A stretch of 8,075 bases of DNA from Promethearchaeota archaeon (GTDB taxonomy: Archaea; Asgardarchaeota; Lokiarchaeia; Sigynarchaeales; SOKP01). Numbering within the stretch: the first letter of the stretch is position 1; each line of letters begins with the position of its first letter. This document shows, piece by piece, positions 1 through 6,131 of this stretch. The notes beneath the pieces were generated by a model. The model ran no database searches, was not told where the DNA came from, and saw nothing but the letters and a program-made list of their open reading frames with translations. Location of the stretch: assembly GCA_016839425.1 (NCBI GenBank), contig JAEOUI010000184.1, positions 1 to 8,075 of the forward strand, given 5' to 3'. The position numbers and the translations under genes were made by a program.

Positions 1-2
1 CA

Positions 3-1655
3 AGATGTTATTTAAATTCCTTTCTCGTGCTCAACACAACCTTGGTAAATGACACATCTGAGATAACTCATATTAGCTTTTTAAGTGGACACACGGATGT
101 AACAGGTTATGTAGATAATGTTGTTTGCACGCAAGGAGAGAACGAAGAAGTGATTTTTGAAGAGAATTTCGAATCCTACGCAGTTGGAGTTTTTCCGTCT
201 TCGTTTTACTTGCGATATAACGGGATTGGAACGAACTATCAAGTGGTAACCCTTAATCAATTAACTAATCTTCATAATGCCAGTTTATCGTGCGATTTCG
301 GTTCGCAAGAAAGTGGTTCGGTTGAATTTTATATGGCTTATGCTAACTATCAATCTGGTACGCCTAATCTTAATATAATGTTTAAAAGTGGAAATACTGA
401 AGTTTTTGGCTTGCAGATGAGAAACGATGGACAATGGACTTATTGGGATGGTTCTTGGAACCCAACTGGTTTTAATTCTCACGAAGCAAATCGATTTTAC
501 CATGTTTCGATTAGATTTCGATGCTCTTCGGGTACATTATACGAGGGATTATCAAATCCATATACTTGGAAGGTATACATTAATAATCTTGAATTCGGCG
601 AATTTTTAATGAATACGACATCAAATGTCGATAATATTAATATTTTCACTTCGGGTAATTCCGATGCTTTCTATGGATATTGGGATGCTTTCGGTTTTTC
701 TTGGAATTCAAATTATAATATTAATGATAATTTGAACGAAGGATTGCTTCTCAGCTTTCAAAATAATATAGAATTTGAGTGGATGGGATATTCACTAGAT
801 GGTACTAAGAATGTGTCCATCTCTGGCAACACCACTATTGTTATGCCCACTAAAGGAGTACATTCTATACAAGTATTTGGTAATAATAGTGCTGGGGCAT
901 ATTTCGCTTCAAATATAGTATATTTTACTATTGGTTCTCTTCCTCCAGAAGAAACTAGTTTTATCATAATTATCATAATTATCATTATAATTTTGAGCAT
1001 CGTTGGTGTTTCAGTTCCGACTGGTTATGTTTTTTTCTCTAAGCGAAAAAAAAAAGTAGCAAATAGATCTTTAGTTAAAACAAGATTGAAAAAACCGCTT
1101 TATACAATTCCTTTAGATCCTAAATCAAAAAATCTCAAGGGTAGTTCCTTGAAAAAAAATAAGAAAATAAATAAATTCATTGATATCAAACAATCTAAGG
1201 ACTTAAATTCCAAGTTTGAGGAATCAGAAACAGAATTTGGGATTAGTCAAAACCAGTTGAATTGTCAGGTTCACAGAGGCCCCATCCAAGGGATTATTTA
1301 TGTTTGTCCAAAATGTATGGCGAAATATTGCTATGATTGTGCCTTGATATTGGCGAACAAAAACGAAAATTGTTGGGTTTGTGATAATCAAATGAAATTG
1401 ACAAATATTCAAACAGATATTAGTCCAATTTCCTTATTTTACAGAGATGATGGCCTTGAAACCTTATTAAAAAGACGTGAGATAAAAATAACTGCTCTTT
1501 CCAAGGAATTCATTGAAGCAATAGACGATTTTGAATGGGATGACGAGGATAAGGCCGCATTTATAGAAGAAATGCTTGCTTTTCCACCACAAAAACGGAT
1601 GGAATATCTTGAAGAAATGAAAAATAATCAATACATTAGAGGAGAGGGTAACTAA
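3..1655 (+). CDS. Single-pass membrane protein with extracellular LamG-like and Ig-like domains and a cytosolic zinc finger (5' partial)
   Basis: The frame is open to the left window edge, so the GTG at 27 is probably not the start: nothing near it resembles a signal peptide and the protein begins mid-domain. Residues below count from GTG 27. Residues 1-36 look like the end of one beta-sandwich. Residues 41-245 form a second, concanavalin/LamG-like domain, and 248-302 an Ig-like module (YSLDG...SGNTT...GVHSIQVFGNNSAG). One membrane helix (312-337) includes ten consecutive Ile. A strongly basic stretch (SKRKKK) follows, which predicts an outside N-terminus and inside C-terminus. A cytosolic linker leads to a B-box/RING-like zinc finger with ligands C413, H416, C427, C430, C435, C438, C449 and C452. 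An acidic helical tail ends the protein. The exact function is unknown; I infer a surface receptor or adhesin with a cytosolic interaction module, probably Asgard archaeal. It is co-transcribed with the winged-helix gene that follows. Confidence 0.8.
   Translation, partial: RCYLNSFLVLNTTLVNDTSEITHISFLSGHTDVTGYVDNVVCTQGENEEVIFEENFESYAVGVFPSSFYLRYNGIGTNYQVVTLNQLTNLHNASLSCDFGSQESGSVEFYMAYANYQSGTPNLNIMFKSGNTEVFGLQMRNDGQWTYWDGSWNPTGFNSHEANRFYHVSIRFRCSSGTLYEGLSNPYTWKVYINNLEFGEFLMNTTSNVDNINIFTSGNSDAFYGYWDAFGFSWNSNYNINDNLNEGLLLSFQNNIEFEWMGYSLDGTKNVSISGNTTIVMPTKGVHSIQVFGNNSAGAYFASNIVYFTIGSLPPEETSFIIIIIIIIIILSIVGVSVPTGYVFFSKRKKKVANRSLVKTRLKKPLYTIPLDPKSKNLKGSSLKKNKKINKFIDIKQSKDLNSKFEESETEFGISQNQLNCQVHRGPIQGIIYVCPKCMAKYCYDCALILANKNENCWVCDNQMKLTNIQTDISPISLFYRDDGLETLLKRREIKITALSKEFIEAIDDFEWDDEDKAAFIEEMLAFPPQKRMEYLEEMKNNQYIRGEGN
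963..992 (+). repeat. 9-bp tandem repeat encoding a ten-isoleucine tract in the membrane helix
   Basis: The unit ATCATAATT occurs twice exactly (963-971 and 972-980) and is followed by a variant copy, ATCATTATAATT (981-992). It is in frame and encodes ten Ile in a row, residues 313-322 of the membrane protein. Copy-number change in steps of 9 bp would add or remove three Ile without breaking the frame. Confidence 0.8.
1640..1648 (+). promoter_or_regulatory. Shine-Dalgarno site of the winged-helix gene
   Basis: AGGAGAGGG lies 8 nt before the ATG at 1657, inside the last codons of the upstream membrane-protein gene. It fixes the start of the downstream gene and suggests translational coupling. 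No comparable site precedes dapA, dapB or lysA. Confidence 0.75.
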
Positions 1656-1656
1656 A

Positions 1657-2319
1657 ATGGGCGATGCGACCTTTTCAGTTATATCTGACCTTTCGGAACA
1701 AGAACAAGTCGTTCTAGATGTAGTATTGGAATATTTGGATAAAAATAGATTTTTTGATGGAAAAGAGATCTTGTCTTATGTTCATTCAAAATTCAAATTA
1801 ATGTCCGTGGATATTAACGATGTTGGTATTTTCAAACATTTACAATCGCTTGTTGACAAAAAAATGATCGTGGAAGGTTCAAAACTTGTCCGAAAAGATA
1901 TTTTAAAAAATTCAAAAAGAAAAGTTATTTACGATTTCGTTTTAAAATATCCTGGTTCTCATTTCATTAAAATATTAGAAGGAACAAGTTTTTCAAATCA
2001 TGTAGTAACATGGCATTTGAAATCTTTAGTCGAATTTGAATTTCTTAAAAAGGAGAATTTTGATAATCGCGAAATTTATTTTAGTTCCAATATCTCATCA
2101 AAGGATGCCAAATTAATGTATTTCATTCGAAAAAAAAGGACTAAAAAAATCATTCAATATCTCAGAGATAACGATCATGGCGTTTCAAAAACAGAACTTG
2201 CTAACTCTCTAAAAATGCATATGAATACAATCTCTAAATATATTGATCTCATGGAAGGATTTAACCTAATTACTAAAATAAACGATACAAACAAAACTAT
2301 ATACTTCATTAAAGATTAG
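1657..2319 (+). CDS. Protein of three consecutive winged-helix modules, putative transcription regulator
   Basis: This 220-residue soluble protein has no membrane segment. Its sequence divides into three winged-helix-like modules. Module 1 is about residues 12-78 (helices around VVLDVVLEYL and IFKHLQSLVDKKMI). Module 2 is about 86-144, with a recognition-helix-like NHVVTWHLKSL followed by a wing-like NREIYFSS. Module 3 is about 160-219, with VSKTELANSLKMHMNTISKYIDLME and a wing ending NKTIYFIKD. Modules 2 and 3 follow the pattern of archaeal MarR/ArsR-type winged helices. The protein is rich in Lys, which fits nucleic-acid binding. The ATG start is supported by a strong Shine-Dalgarno site. 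The gene begins two bases after the stop of the membrane zinc-finger gene, so the two are almost certainly one operon and may act in one signalling route. DNA binding is inferred from fold pattern only; the target is unknown. Confidence 0.75.
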   Translation: MGDATFSVISDLSEQEQVVLDVVLEYLDKNRFFDGKEILSYVHSKFKLMSVDINDVGIFKHLQSLVDKKMIVEGSKLVRKDILKNSKRKVIYDFVLKYPGSHFIKILEGTSFSNHVVTWHLKSLVEFEFLKKENFDNREIYFSSNISSKDAKLMYFIRKKRTKKIIQYLRDNDHGVSKTELANSLKMHMNTISKYIDLMEGFNLITKINDTNKTIYFIKD

Positions 2320-2340
2320 ATTTAAGATAAAAATTAAAAA

Positions 2341-2362
2341 TTATTTTTCTATTTTTTTTCTT
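2341..2362 (+). terminator. Oligo-T terminator after the winged-helix gene
   Basis: A T-rich tract containing a run of eight T lies 22-43 nt after the stop at 2319. It matches the U-rich tracts at which archaeal RNA polymerase terminates; no stem-loop precedes it. It directly abuts the left end of the insertion sequence. Confidence 0.5.
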
Positions 2363-2368
2363 AATTAA
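2361..2368. repeat. Left TTAATTAA copy, probable 8-bp target-site duplication
   Basis: TTAATTAA here is repeated exactly at 4130-4137 on the other side of the element. Because the octamer is its own reverse complement, the same bases can be read either as a direct repeat (target duplication) or as the outermost part of the terminal inverted repeats. Confidence 0.65.
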
Positions 2369-2391
2369 CAAACCCCACTTAGTCGACAAAA
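2369..2391. repeat. Left terminal inverted repeat of the insertion sequence
   Basis: It begins CAAAC and ends CGACAAAA. Compared with the reverse complement of 4107-4129 it matches at 18 of 23 positions, with identical blocks CAAAC, CACT and CGACAAAA. Confidence 0.8.
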
Positions 2392-2395
2392 TAGA

Positions 2396-4066
2396 TTAGG
2401 CTCTCCCTAGATTCATTAAGTTTTTCTTAAATCGTGCGATGTTTCCCGTTTCTTCCTCACGAATCCTCCAGGTTCGCTTGATGGTTGCGTACTGGGCCGT
2501 AAAGCTCCTTCTTTGTGATTCTGTCAACGGCGTTTCGCACGCTAACAGGATGCTCGAGACGCTTTTCTTCGAATAATCCACATCTAAGAGCTGAGAATAC
2601 AGGCTCGCACGATCGTAGAAAAGTTTTGACACGTTTTCGCGTCCCAAAAGCGCCCGAAAATGGTGCTTGCTGCGATGGAACAGTTGTTCCTTAGCGTTGT
2701 TCGTGAATTCGAGTTCTTCGTTGTCGTACGCTGCAAATAATCCGTTTTTGTACGATTCTACAAGCCTTATCCATTGTTGCCACGCTTCTTCGTTAGAAGA
2801 ATCGTGCGAAAAAAGCTTCCATTTTAAATTAGAAGGATCGTACTCCAAATTCCTTCTTTTTAGGCGACTTTGGAGCTTGTACGCCCATTTCTCCACGAGC
2901 GTCTTCACGTGCCTCGAGCGATTTTTTCTTTTCGCTAAAATTTCCCTTATTTCTTCGAAATCTGGAATCAAGGAGAGAATTTCCTCGTAAAGCGATTGGC
3001 TTTTTGCCATTACGTCCGAAAGCGAGTCAACGAGCGTGCGAAGCGAGCGTTCCACCTTCGGGCTCGGGATTTCTCCGATTAGATGCTCAAGCTCCCCGTG
3101 CACGTGTTCCAAGTTTGCGTAGCATTCGATTCCCGGAAAGATATCGAAGCGATTTCCCTTGGTAGAAATGGCACACTTAAGCTCCTCGCTCACGGGCAGA
3201 AATATCCTATAAAGCTCGTTAGAATCGGCTTGATTTTTGTTCATCACGATTGAGAATTGGCGAACCGCCTTCTTGAGAGTGGTTTTAAGATGAGAGTCCT
3301 TGGAGGCTATGGGCTCGGCCACGTGCTTGAGAAAGTGATAATGGCAAAATGCGTGTGGGATTTCTGGATTAAAAGACTTTACGGCATTAACGATGTTTCT
3401 TTGCTTATCGGAAATGACGGCCGCGATTGGCACCCCGTATTGCCGTTCTATCTCCTTTAAGATCACTTTAAGCACGGGAGCGGGAGCGGATTCCAAGTAT
3501 TTCGCCGATAAAACGTGTCCCGTGAGTCGATCGGAGAATATCCAAAGAGAAGGCTCGTTCTTGACGGGTTGGGCACCGTCCAGAGAAAGCACGATCCTAC
3601 CGTTCGATCTCACGCTCTTGAGTACAAGATCATCCACGTGTTGTTTTCCTGCCATTTGGAAGTATTCGCACACGTGTTTAATCGTTCCCTTCGATATTGA
3701 AAGCTCCCAATCGTCCCACATTACCTCTTCTATGATTGAATAGTTCATGTGGTGCTTGAAATGATGCTGAATCACTTTAGCCCAGACATCCAGGGAAAAA
3801 CGCTTCCTATTCATGGTTGAGGGATAGACTGCGGGAAAAGCTTGATGCATTTCACATTCTCGATTCAAACACGCGTAATAGTTCGTTATCACCCATAGAG
3901 AGCCTTTTAGGGTTTCAATTCGCCGACCTCCGTTGTTGTATGCGTGCTGAAGCTTGGATCCACAGAGAGGACACTCTAACCCTCGTGGAGAATCCCAATA
4001 GGTGTGAATTGTAGGGCTAAAAATGTCGTTAGGTTTCTCGGGCATTAAGTAAGATAAGCAGTACAC
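2396..4066 (-). CDS. DDE transposase with N-terminal zinc ribbon, IS256/MULE-like
   Basis: This 556-residue transposase catalyses cut-and-paste or copy-type movement of the surrounding element. An N-terminal zinc ribbon (C32, C35, C66, C71) probably helps bind the ends. The catalytic core shows D163 in LSLDGAQ, D220 in VISDKQRN, and E460 in TNNAKEQL. A CHYH motif (C241-x2-H244) follows the second Asp by 21 residues; this C-x2-H is a hallmark of the IS256/MULE/hAT superfamily. About 215 mostly helical residues separate it from the Glu, as in transposases with an insertion domain. The C-terminus is basic. The frame is intact and all key residues are present, so it may be functional. The start is uncertain: GTG at 4066 gives the longest form, but ATG at 4045 (MPEKPNDIF) is equally plausible, and neither has a Shine-Dalgarno site. 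I cannot name the exact IS family. Confidence 0.88.
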   Translation of the reverse strand: MYCLSYLMPEKPNDIFSPTIHTYWDSPRGLECPLCGSKLQHAYNNGGRRIETLKGSLWVITNYYACLNRECEMHQAFPAVYPSTMNRKRFSLDVWAKVIQHHFKHHMNYSIIEEVMWDDWELSISKGTIKHVCEYFQMAGKQHVDDLVLKSVRSNGRIVLSLDGAQPVKNEPSLWIFSDRLTGHVLSAKYLESAPAPVLKVILKEIERQYGVPIAAVISDKQRNIVNAVKSFNPEIPHAFCHYHFLKHVAEPIASKDSHLKTTLKKAVRQFSIVMNKNQADSNELYRIFLPVSEELKCAISTKGNRFDIFPGIECYANLEHVHGELEHLIGEIPSPKVERSLRTLVDSLSDVMAKSQSLYEEILSLIPDFEEIREILAKRKNRSRHVKTLVEKWAYKLQSRLKRRNLEYDPSNLKWKLFSHDSSNEEAWQQWIRLVESYKNGLFAAYDNEELEFTNNAKEQLFHRSKHHFRALLGRENVSKLFYDRASLYSQLLDVDYSKKSVSSILLACETPLTESQRRSFTAQYATIKRTWRIREEETGNIARFKKNLMNLGRA

Positions 4067-4106
4067 GAAGATAAAGGTTACTTTTCTTCTCTACAACCGA
4101 ACTGTT

Positions 4107-4129
4107 TTTTGTCGGGTGAGTGTTGTTTG
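4107..4129. repeat. Right terminal inverted repeat of the insertion sequence
   Basis: Read on the minus strand it begins CAAACAACACT and continues to CGACAAAA, matching 2369-2391 at 18 of 23 positions. It lies upstream of the transposase start, so it probably overlaps or borders the transposase promoter. Confidence 0.8.
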
Positions 4130-4137
4130 TTAATTAA
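4130..4137. repeat. Right TTAATTAA copy, probable 8-bp target-site duplication
   Basis: Exact partner of 2361-2368. The next base outward differs from a simple extension of the direct repeat (C before the left copy, G before the right), so the duplicated unit is limited to eight bases. Eight-base duplications fit the IS256 group. Confidence 0.65.
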
Positions 4138-4230
4138 GTTTTTTTTAATATAATATTTTTTCAAGTCATAATTATTTATTTTAAGAAAAATTTTTAGGAT
4201 AAAAATTAAATTCCATTTATCTTTATTATC

Positions 4231-4238
4231 TATATAAT
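4231..4238 (+). promoter_or_regulatory. dapA: TATA-like box, candidate promoter of dapA-dapB
   Basis: TATATAAT lies about 64 nt before the dapA ATG. An archaeal start of transcription would fall some 25 nt downstream, near 4260, leaving a leader of about 40 nt. The surrounding DNA is very AT-rich, so other TATA-like strings (for example at 4147-4153) cannot be excluded, and no purine-rich BRE is obvious. Confidence 0.4.
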
Positions 4239-4260
4239 GAGATTGTGGTTTTTAATCTCA
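4238..4260. repeat. 7+7 bp inverted repeat between the TATA-like box and dapA, candidate operator
   Basis: TGAGATT (4238-4244) and AATCTCA (4254-4260) are perfect reverse complements separated by nine bases. The repeat begins at the last base of the TATA-like box and spans the expected transcription start, the usual place for an archaeal repressor site. It could instead form a short RNA hairpin at the leader's 5' end. Confidence 0.4.
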
Positions 4261-4301
4261 ATCTTTCAGAGCATGATTAAAACATAATTTTTGAATATAT
4301 A

Positions 4302-5210
4302 ATGTCAGGACTTGACCGAATAAACGAAATTAAAGGCGTGATCACGGCGATGATAACGCCATTTAGGGAAGACCTTTCGATTGACGAAGAAAAATATCGG
4401 GAGTTCATTCGATTCCAAATTAATAATGGATGCTTGCCCTTAACGATGGGTACGACTGGGGAAAGCCCAACACTATCGCACGAAGAGCACCATCAAGCAA
4501 TCGATATCACGGTTGACGAGGCAAGAAAAAGCGAGAAGAAACCGTTTGTATTGGCTGGAGCTGGAAGTAACTCAACGAAAGAAGCGGTTTCACTATGTCA
4601 ATACGCAGAAAAAGCTGGCGCGAATGGCGTGTTAACGGTCGTCCCGTATTACAATAAACCTGCTCAGCATTCACTCATCGAACACTTTTCTGCTATTGCG
4701 GATTCGATATCAATACCAATCATTTTATACAATGTACCCTCTCGGACTGTACGAAATTTGGACCCTGGAACTGTTGCCAAGCTTGCGAAAACTAAAGACA
4801 ATATCGTGGGTATAAAATGCGCATCTGGAAATATTGATCAAATCACCAAGGTCATAAAATTAACTCCCGACGATTTCATCGTGCTCAGTGGGGACGATTC
4901 CTTGACATATCATATCACTGCGTTAGGTGGAAAAGGAGTCATTAGTGTAGCATCAAATTTGATTCCAGCAAGAATGGTTGAATTTATGAATTCAATGTTA
5001 GCTGGAAATTGGGAGAGGGCTCGAAAAATACAGCTCGAATTATACGACTTTTTCAATGTCTTGTTTGTTGATCCGAATCCGACTCCCGTGAAATATGCCG
5101 CTGAATTAATGGGTATTGCTAACAGGCGATTAAGACTTCCGCTTTCACCCCCATTAGAAGACACACAAAACAAGATCAGAAAAGAATTAGAAAAACTGAA
5201 ACTTATCTAA
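4302..5210 (+). CDS. dapA: 4-hydroxy-tetrahydrodipicolinate synthase
   Basis: The enzyme condenses pyruvate with L-aspartate 4-semialdehyde, the committed step of the diaminopimelate route to lysine, in the cytosol. It is a TIM-barrel class I aldolase of 302 residues, close to the family norm of about 290-300. Visible signatures are GTTGES (T51, T52), PYYNKP (Y117, proton relay), YNVPSRT (Y143 and R148, the latter binding the semialdehyde carboxylate), and GIKCASG with K172 as the Schiff-base lysine. SGDDS and GGKGVISVASN follow. The ATG start gives the usual short N-terminal lead-in, but no Shine-Dalgarno site precedes it. It is followed after 40 nt by dapB on the same strand, surely as a shared unit. 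Related aldolases of the family (N-acetylneuraminate lyase, KDG aldolase) are less likely because the DapA-type Tyr/Arg motifs are intact and dapB is adjacent. Confidence 0.95.
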   Translation: MSGLDRINEIKGVITAMITPFREDLSIDEEKYREFIRFQINNGCLPLTMGTTGESPTLSHEEHHQAIDITVDEARKSEKKPFVLAGAGSNSTKEAVSLCQYAEKAGANGVLTVVPYYNKPAQHSLIEHFSAIADSISIPIILYNVPSRTVRNLDPGTVAKLAKTKDNIVGIKCASGNIDQITKVIKLTPDDFIVLSGDDSLTYHITALGGKGVISVASNLIPARMVEFMNSMLAGNWERARKIQLELYDFFNVLFVDPNPTPVKYAAELMGIANRRLRLPLSPPLEDTQNKIRKELEKLKLI

Positions 5211-5250
5211 GTTCATTATTTCTATTATTATTTACCTAAATTGATTAATT

Positions 5251-6072
5251 ATGACCAAGTTATTAATAATTGGGCCTACGGGCTCGGTGGGACGGCTAAT
5301 TAGCAAATTGGCATTGGAAGAAAAAGAAATATCCGTCGTTGCAGCCTGCGATGTTAGCAATATTGGTGACGAGCTAGCCCTTATTGCTGGTATTAAAAGC
5401 TCTAATCAAATCAAGGTTGAAGACATTAACGACCTTCAGCAAATAATTGAAAGAACAAGGCCCGATGTAGCAATTGATTTTACTATTGCTAGAGCCACCG
5501 AAAAAAATTGTTTGAAATGCGTGCAATCTGGCGTACGATGCGTGATCGGGACAACTGCTCTTTCTGATACGTTTCTCAATGAATTTAACTCTCTTGTATT
5601 AGAAAAAAACGCCCCTGCAGTGATCTCCTCTAATATGGCAACTGGCGTGAACATCTTCTTTGAAATGGCGGCACATCTCGCTAAATATTTAGCAGATTGG
5701 GACATAGAGATCGTAGAAGCGCACCACCATCGAAAAGCAGATTCTCCTTCTGGAACCGCATTAACCGTTGGAAAGGCAATATCTGAAGCAATTGGCGTGG
5801 ATATTGATCAAGTTGCTAAATACGGCAGGAATAAAGGGCCAAACAAGAGGGAAGTAAGTGCTCGTAAGGAGATAGGAGTGCATGCTATTCGGGCAGGTGA
5901 TATTGTTGGTGATCACTTGGTGTTGTACGCAGGAAATGGTGAACGCATAGAACTCAAGCATCAAGCTCATAGTCGAAATTGTTTTGCTTCAGGGGCCATT
6001 ACTGCCGTAAAATTCATCGCTAATGCCAAGGAAGCGAAAGTATACACGATGAAAGAAGTATTAGGTTTATAA
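5251..6072 (+). CDS. dapB: 4-hydroxy-tetrahydrodipicolinate reductase
   Basis: The enzyme dehydrates and reduces the DapA product with NAD(P)H to tetrahydrodipicolinate. Its 273 residues match the family length. The N-terminal Rossmann domain starts with GPTGSVGR (residues 8-15) and continues with DFTIARAT and IGTTALS. The substrate domain holds the family signature EAHHHRKADSPSGTA at 156-170, with H158/H159 as the catalytic histidine pair, K162 as the catalytic lysine, and G168-T169 binding substrate. IGVHAIRAGDIVGDH and the terminal LKHQAHSRNCFASGA block are also typical. The ATG start gives the expected lead-in to the nucleotide loop. No Shine-Dalgarno site is visible; the 40-nt gap from dapA is nearly pure A+T. 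It converges on lysA. Confidence 0.96.
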   Translation: MTKLLIIGPTGSVGRLISKLALEEKEISVVAACDVSNIGDELALIAGIKSSNQIKVEDINDLQQIIERTRPDVAIDFTIARATEKNCLKCVQSGVRCVIGTTALSDTFLNEFNSLVLEKNAPAVISSNMATGVNIFFEMAAHLAKYLADWDIEIVEAHHHRKADSPSGTALTVGKAISEAIGVDIDQVAKYGRNKGPNKREVSARKEIGVHAIRAGDIVGDHLVLYAGNGERIELKHQAHSRNCFASGAITAVKFIANAKEAKVYTMKEVLGL

Positions 6073-6100
6073 ATTTCTTCTTTTTTATAATATTGTTTTT
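6073..6100 (+). terminator. Oligo-T terminator after dapB
   Basis: Immediately after the dapB stop, T-rich tracts (TTTCTTCTTTTTT, then TTGTTTTTAA) occur without a preceding hairpin. This is the usual archaeal termination pattern and would stop dapAB transcription before the convergent lysA. Confidence 0.5.
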
Positions 6101-6131
6101 AACTCGTTTTATTAACTAATTTTTGAAAAAG

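Larger units (their letters stand above)
2369..4129 (-). mobile_element. Complete insertion sequence, 1761 bp, IS256/MULE-like
   Basis: The element is bounded by imperfect terminal inverted repeats (2369-2391 and 4107-4129, 18 of 23 positions identical) and flanked by exact TTAATTAA octamers. It holds one minus-strand transposase gene that nearly fills it: 27 bp separate the left tip from the stop codon, and 63 bp separate the GTG start from the right tip. Base composition is clearly higher in G+C than in the neighbouring genes (one hand-counted line, 2881-2940, is 29/60 against 13/60 for 1921-1980). Intact ends, an open reading frame and identical flanking octamers suggest a recent, possibly still active insertion. 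It lies between the terminator of the winged-helix gene and the dapA promoter and disrupts neither. Confidence 0.85.

Noticed and set aside
27..29. GTG as the start of the first gene
   Set aside because: The frame is open upstream to the window edge, there is no signal peptide for a protein with a clear outside part, and the sequence begins inside a beta-sandwich domain.
758..1000. Minus-strand open frame with an Ile/Met-rich N-terminus opposite the membrane-protein gene
   Set aside because: It is the antisense of the poly-isoleucine repeat and Ig-like coding region, with no independent signals.
2667..4014. Several plus-strand open frames within the insertion sequence
   Set aside because: All lie antisense to the well-supported transposase; none shows a domain or a start signal.
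4138..4301. Lysine riboswitch or other leader RNA before dapA
   Set aside because: The stretch is almost pure A+T with only one 7-bp inverted repeat; none of the helices or conserved bases of a lysine riboswitch are visible and the expected leader is only about 40 nt.
4910..5173. Minus-strand open frame opposite dapA
   Set aside because: Shadow of conserved DapA coding sequence; no start signal or domain.
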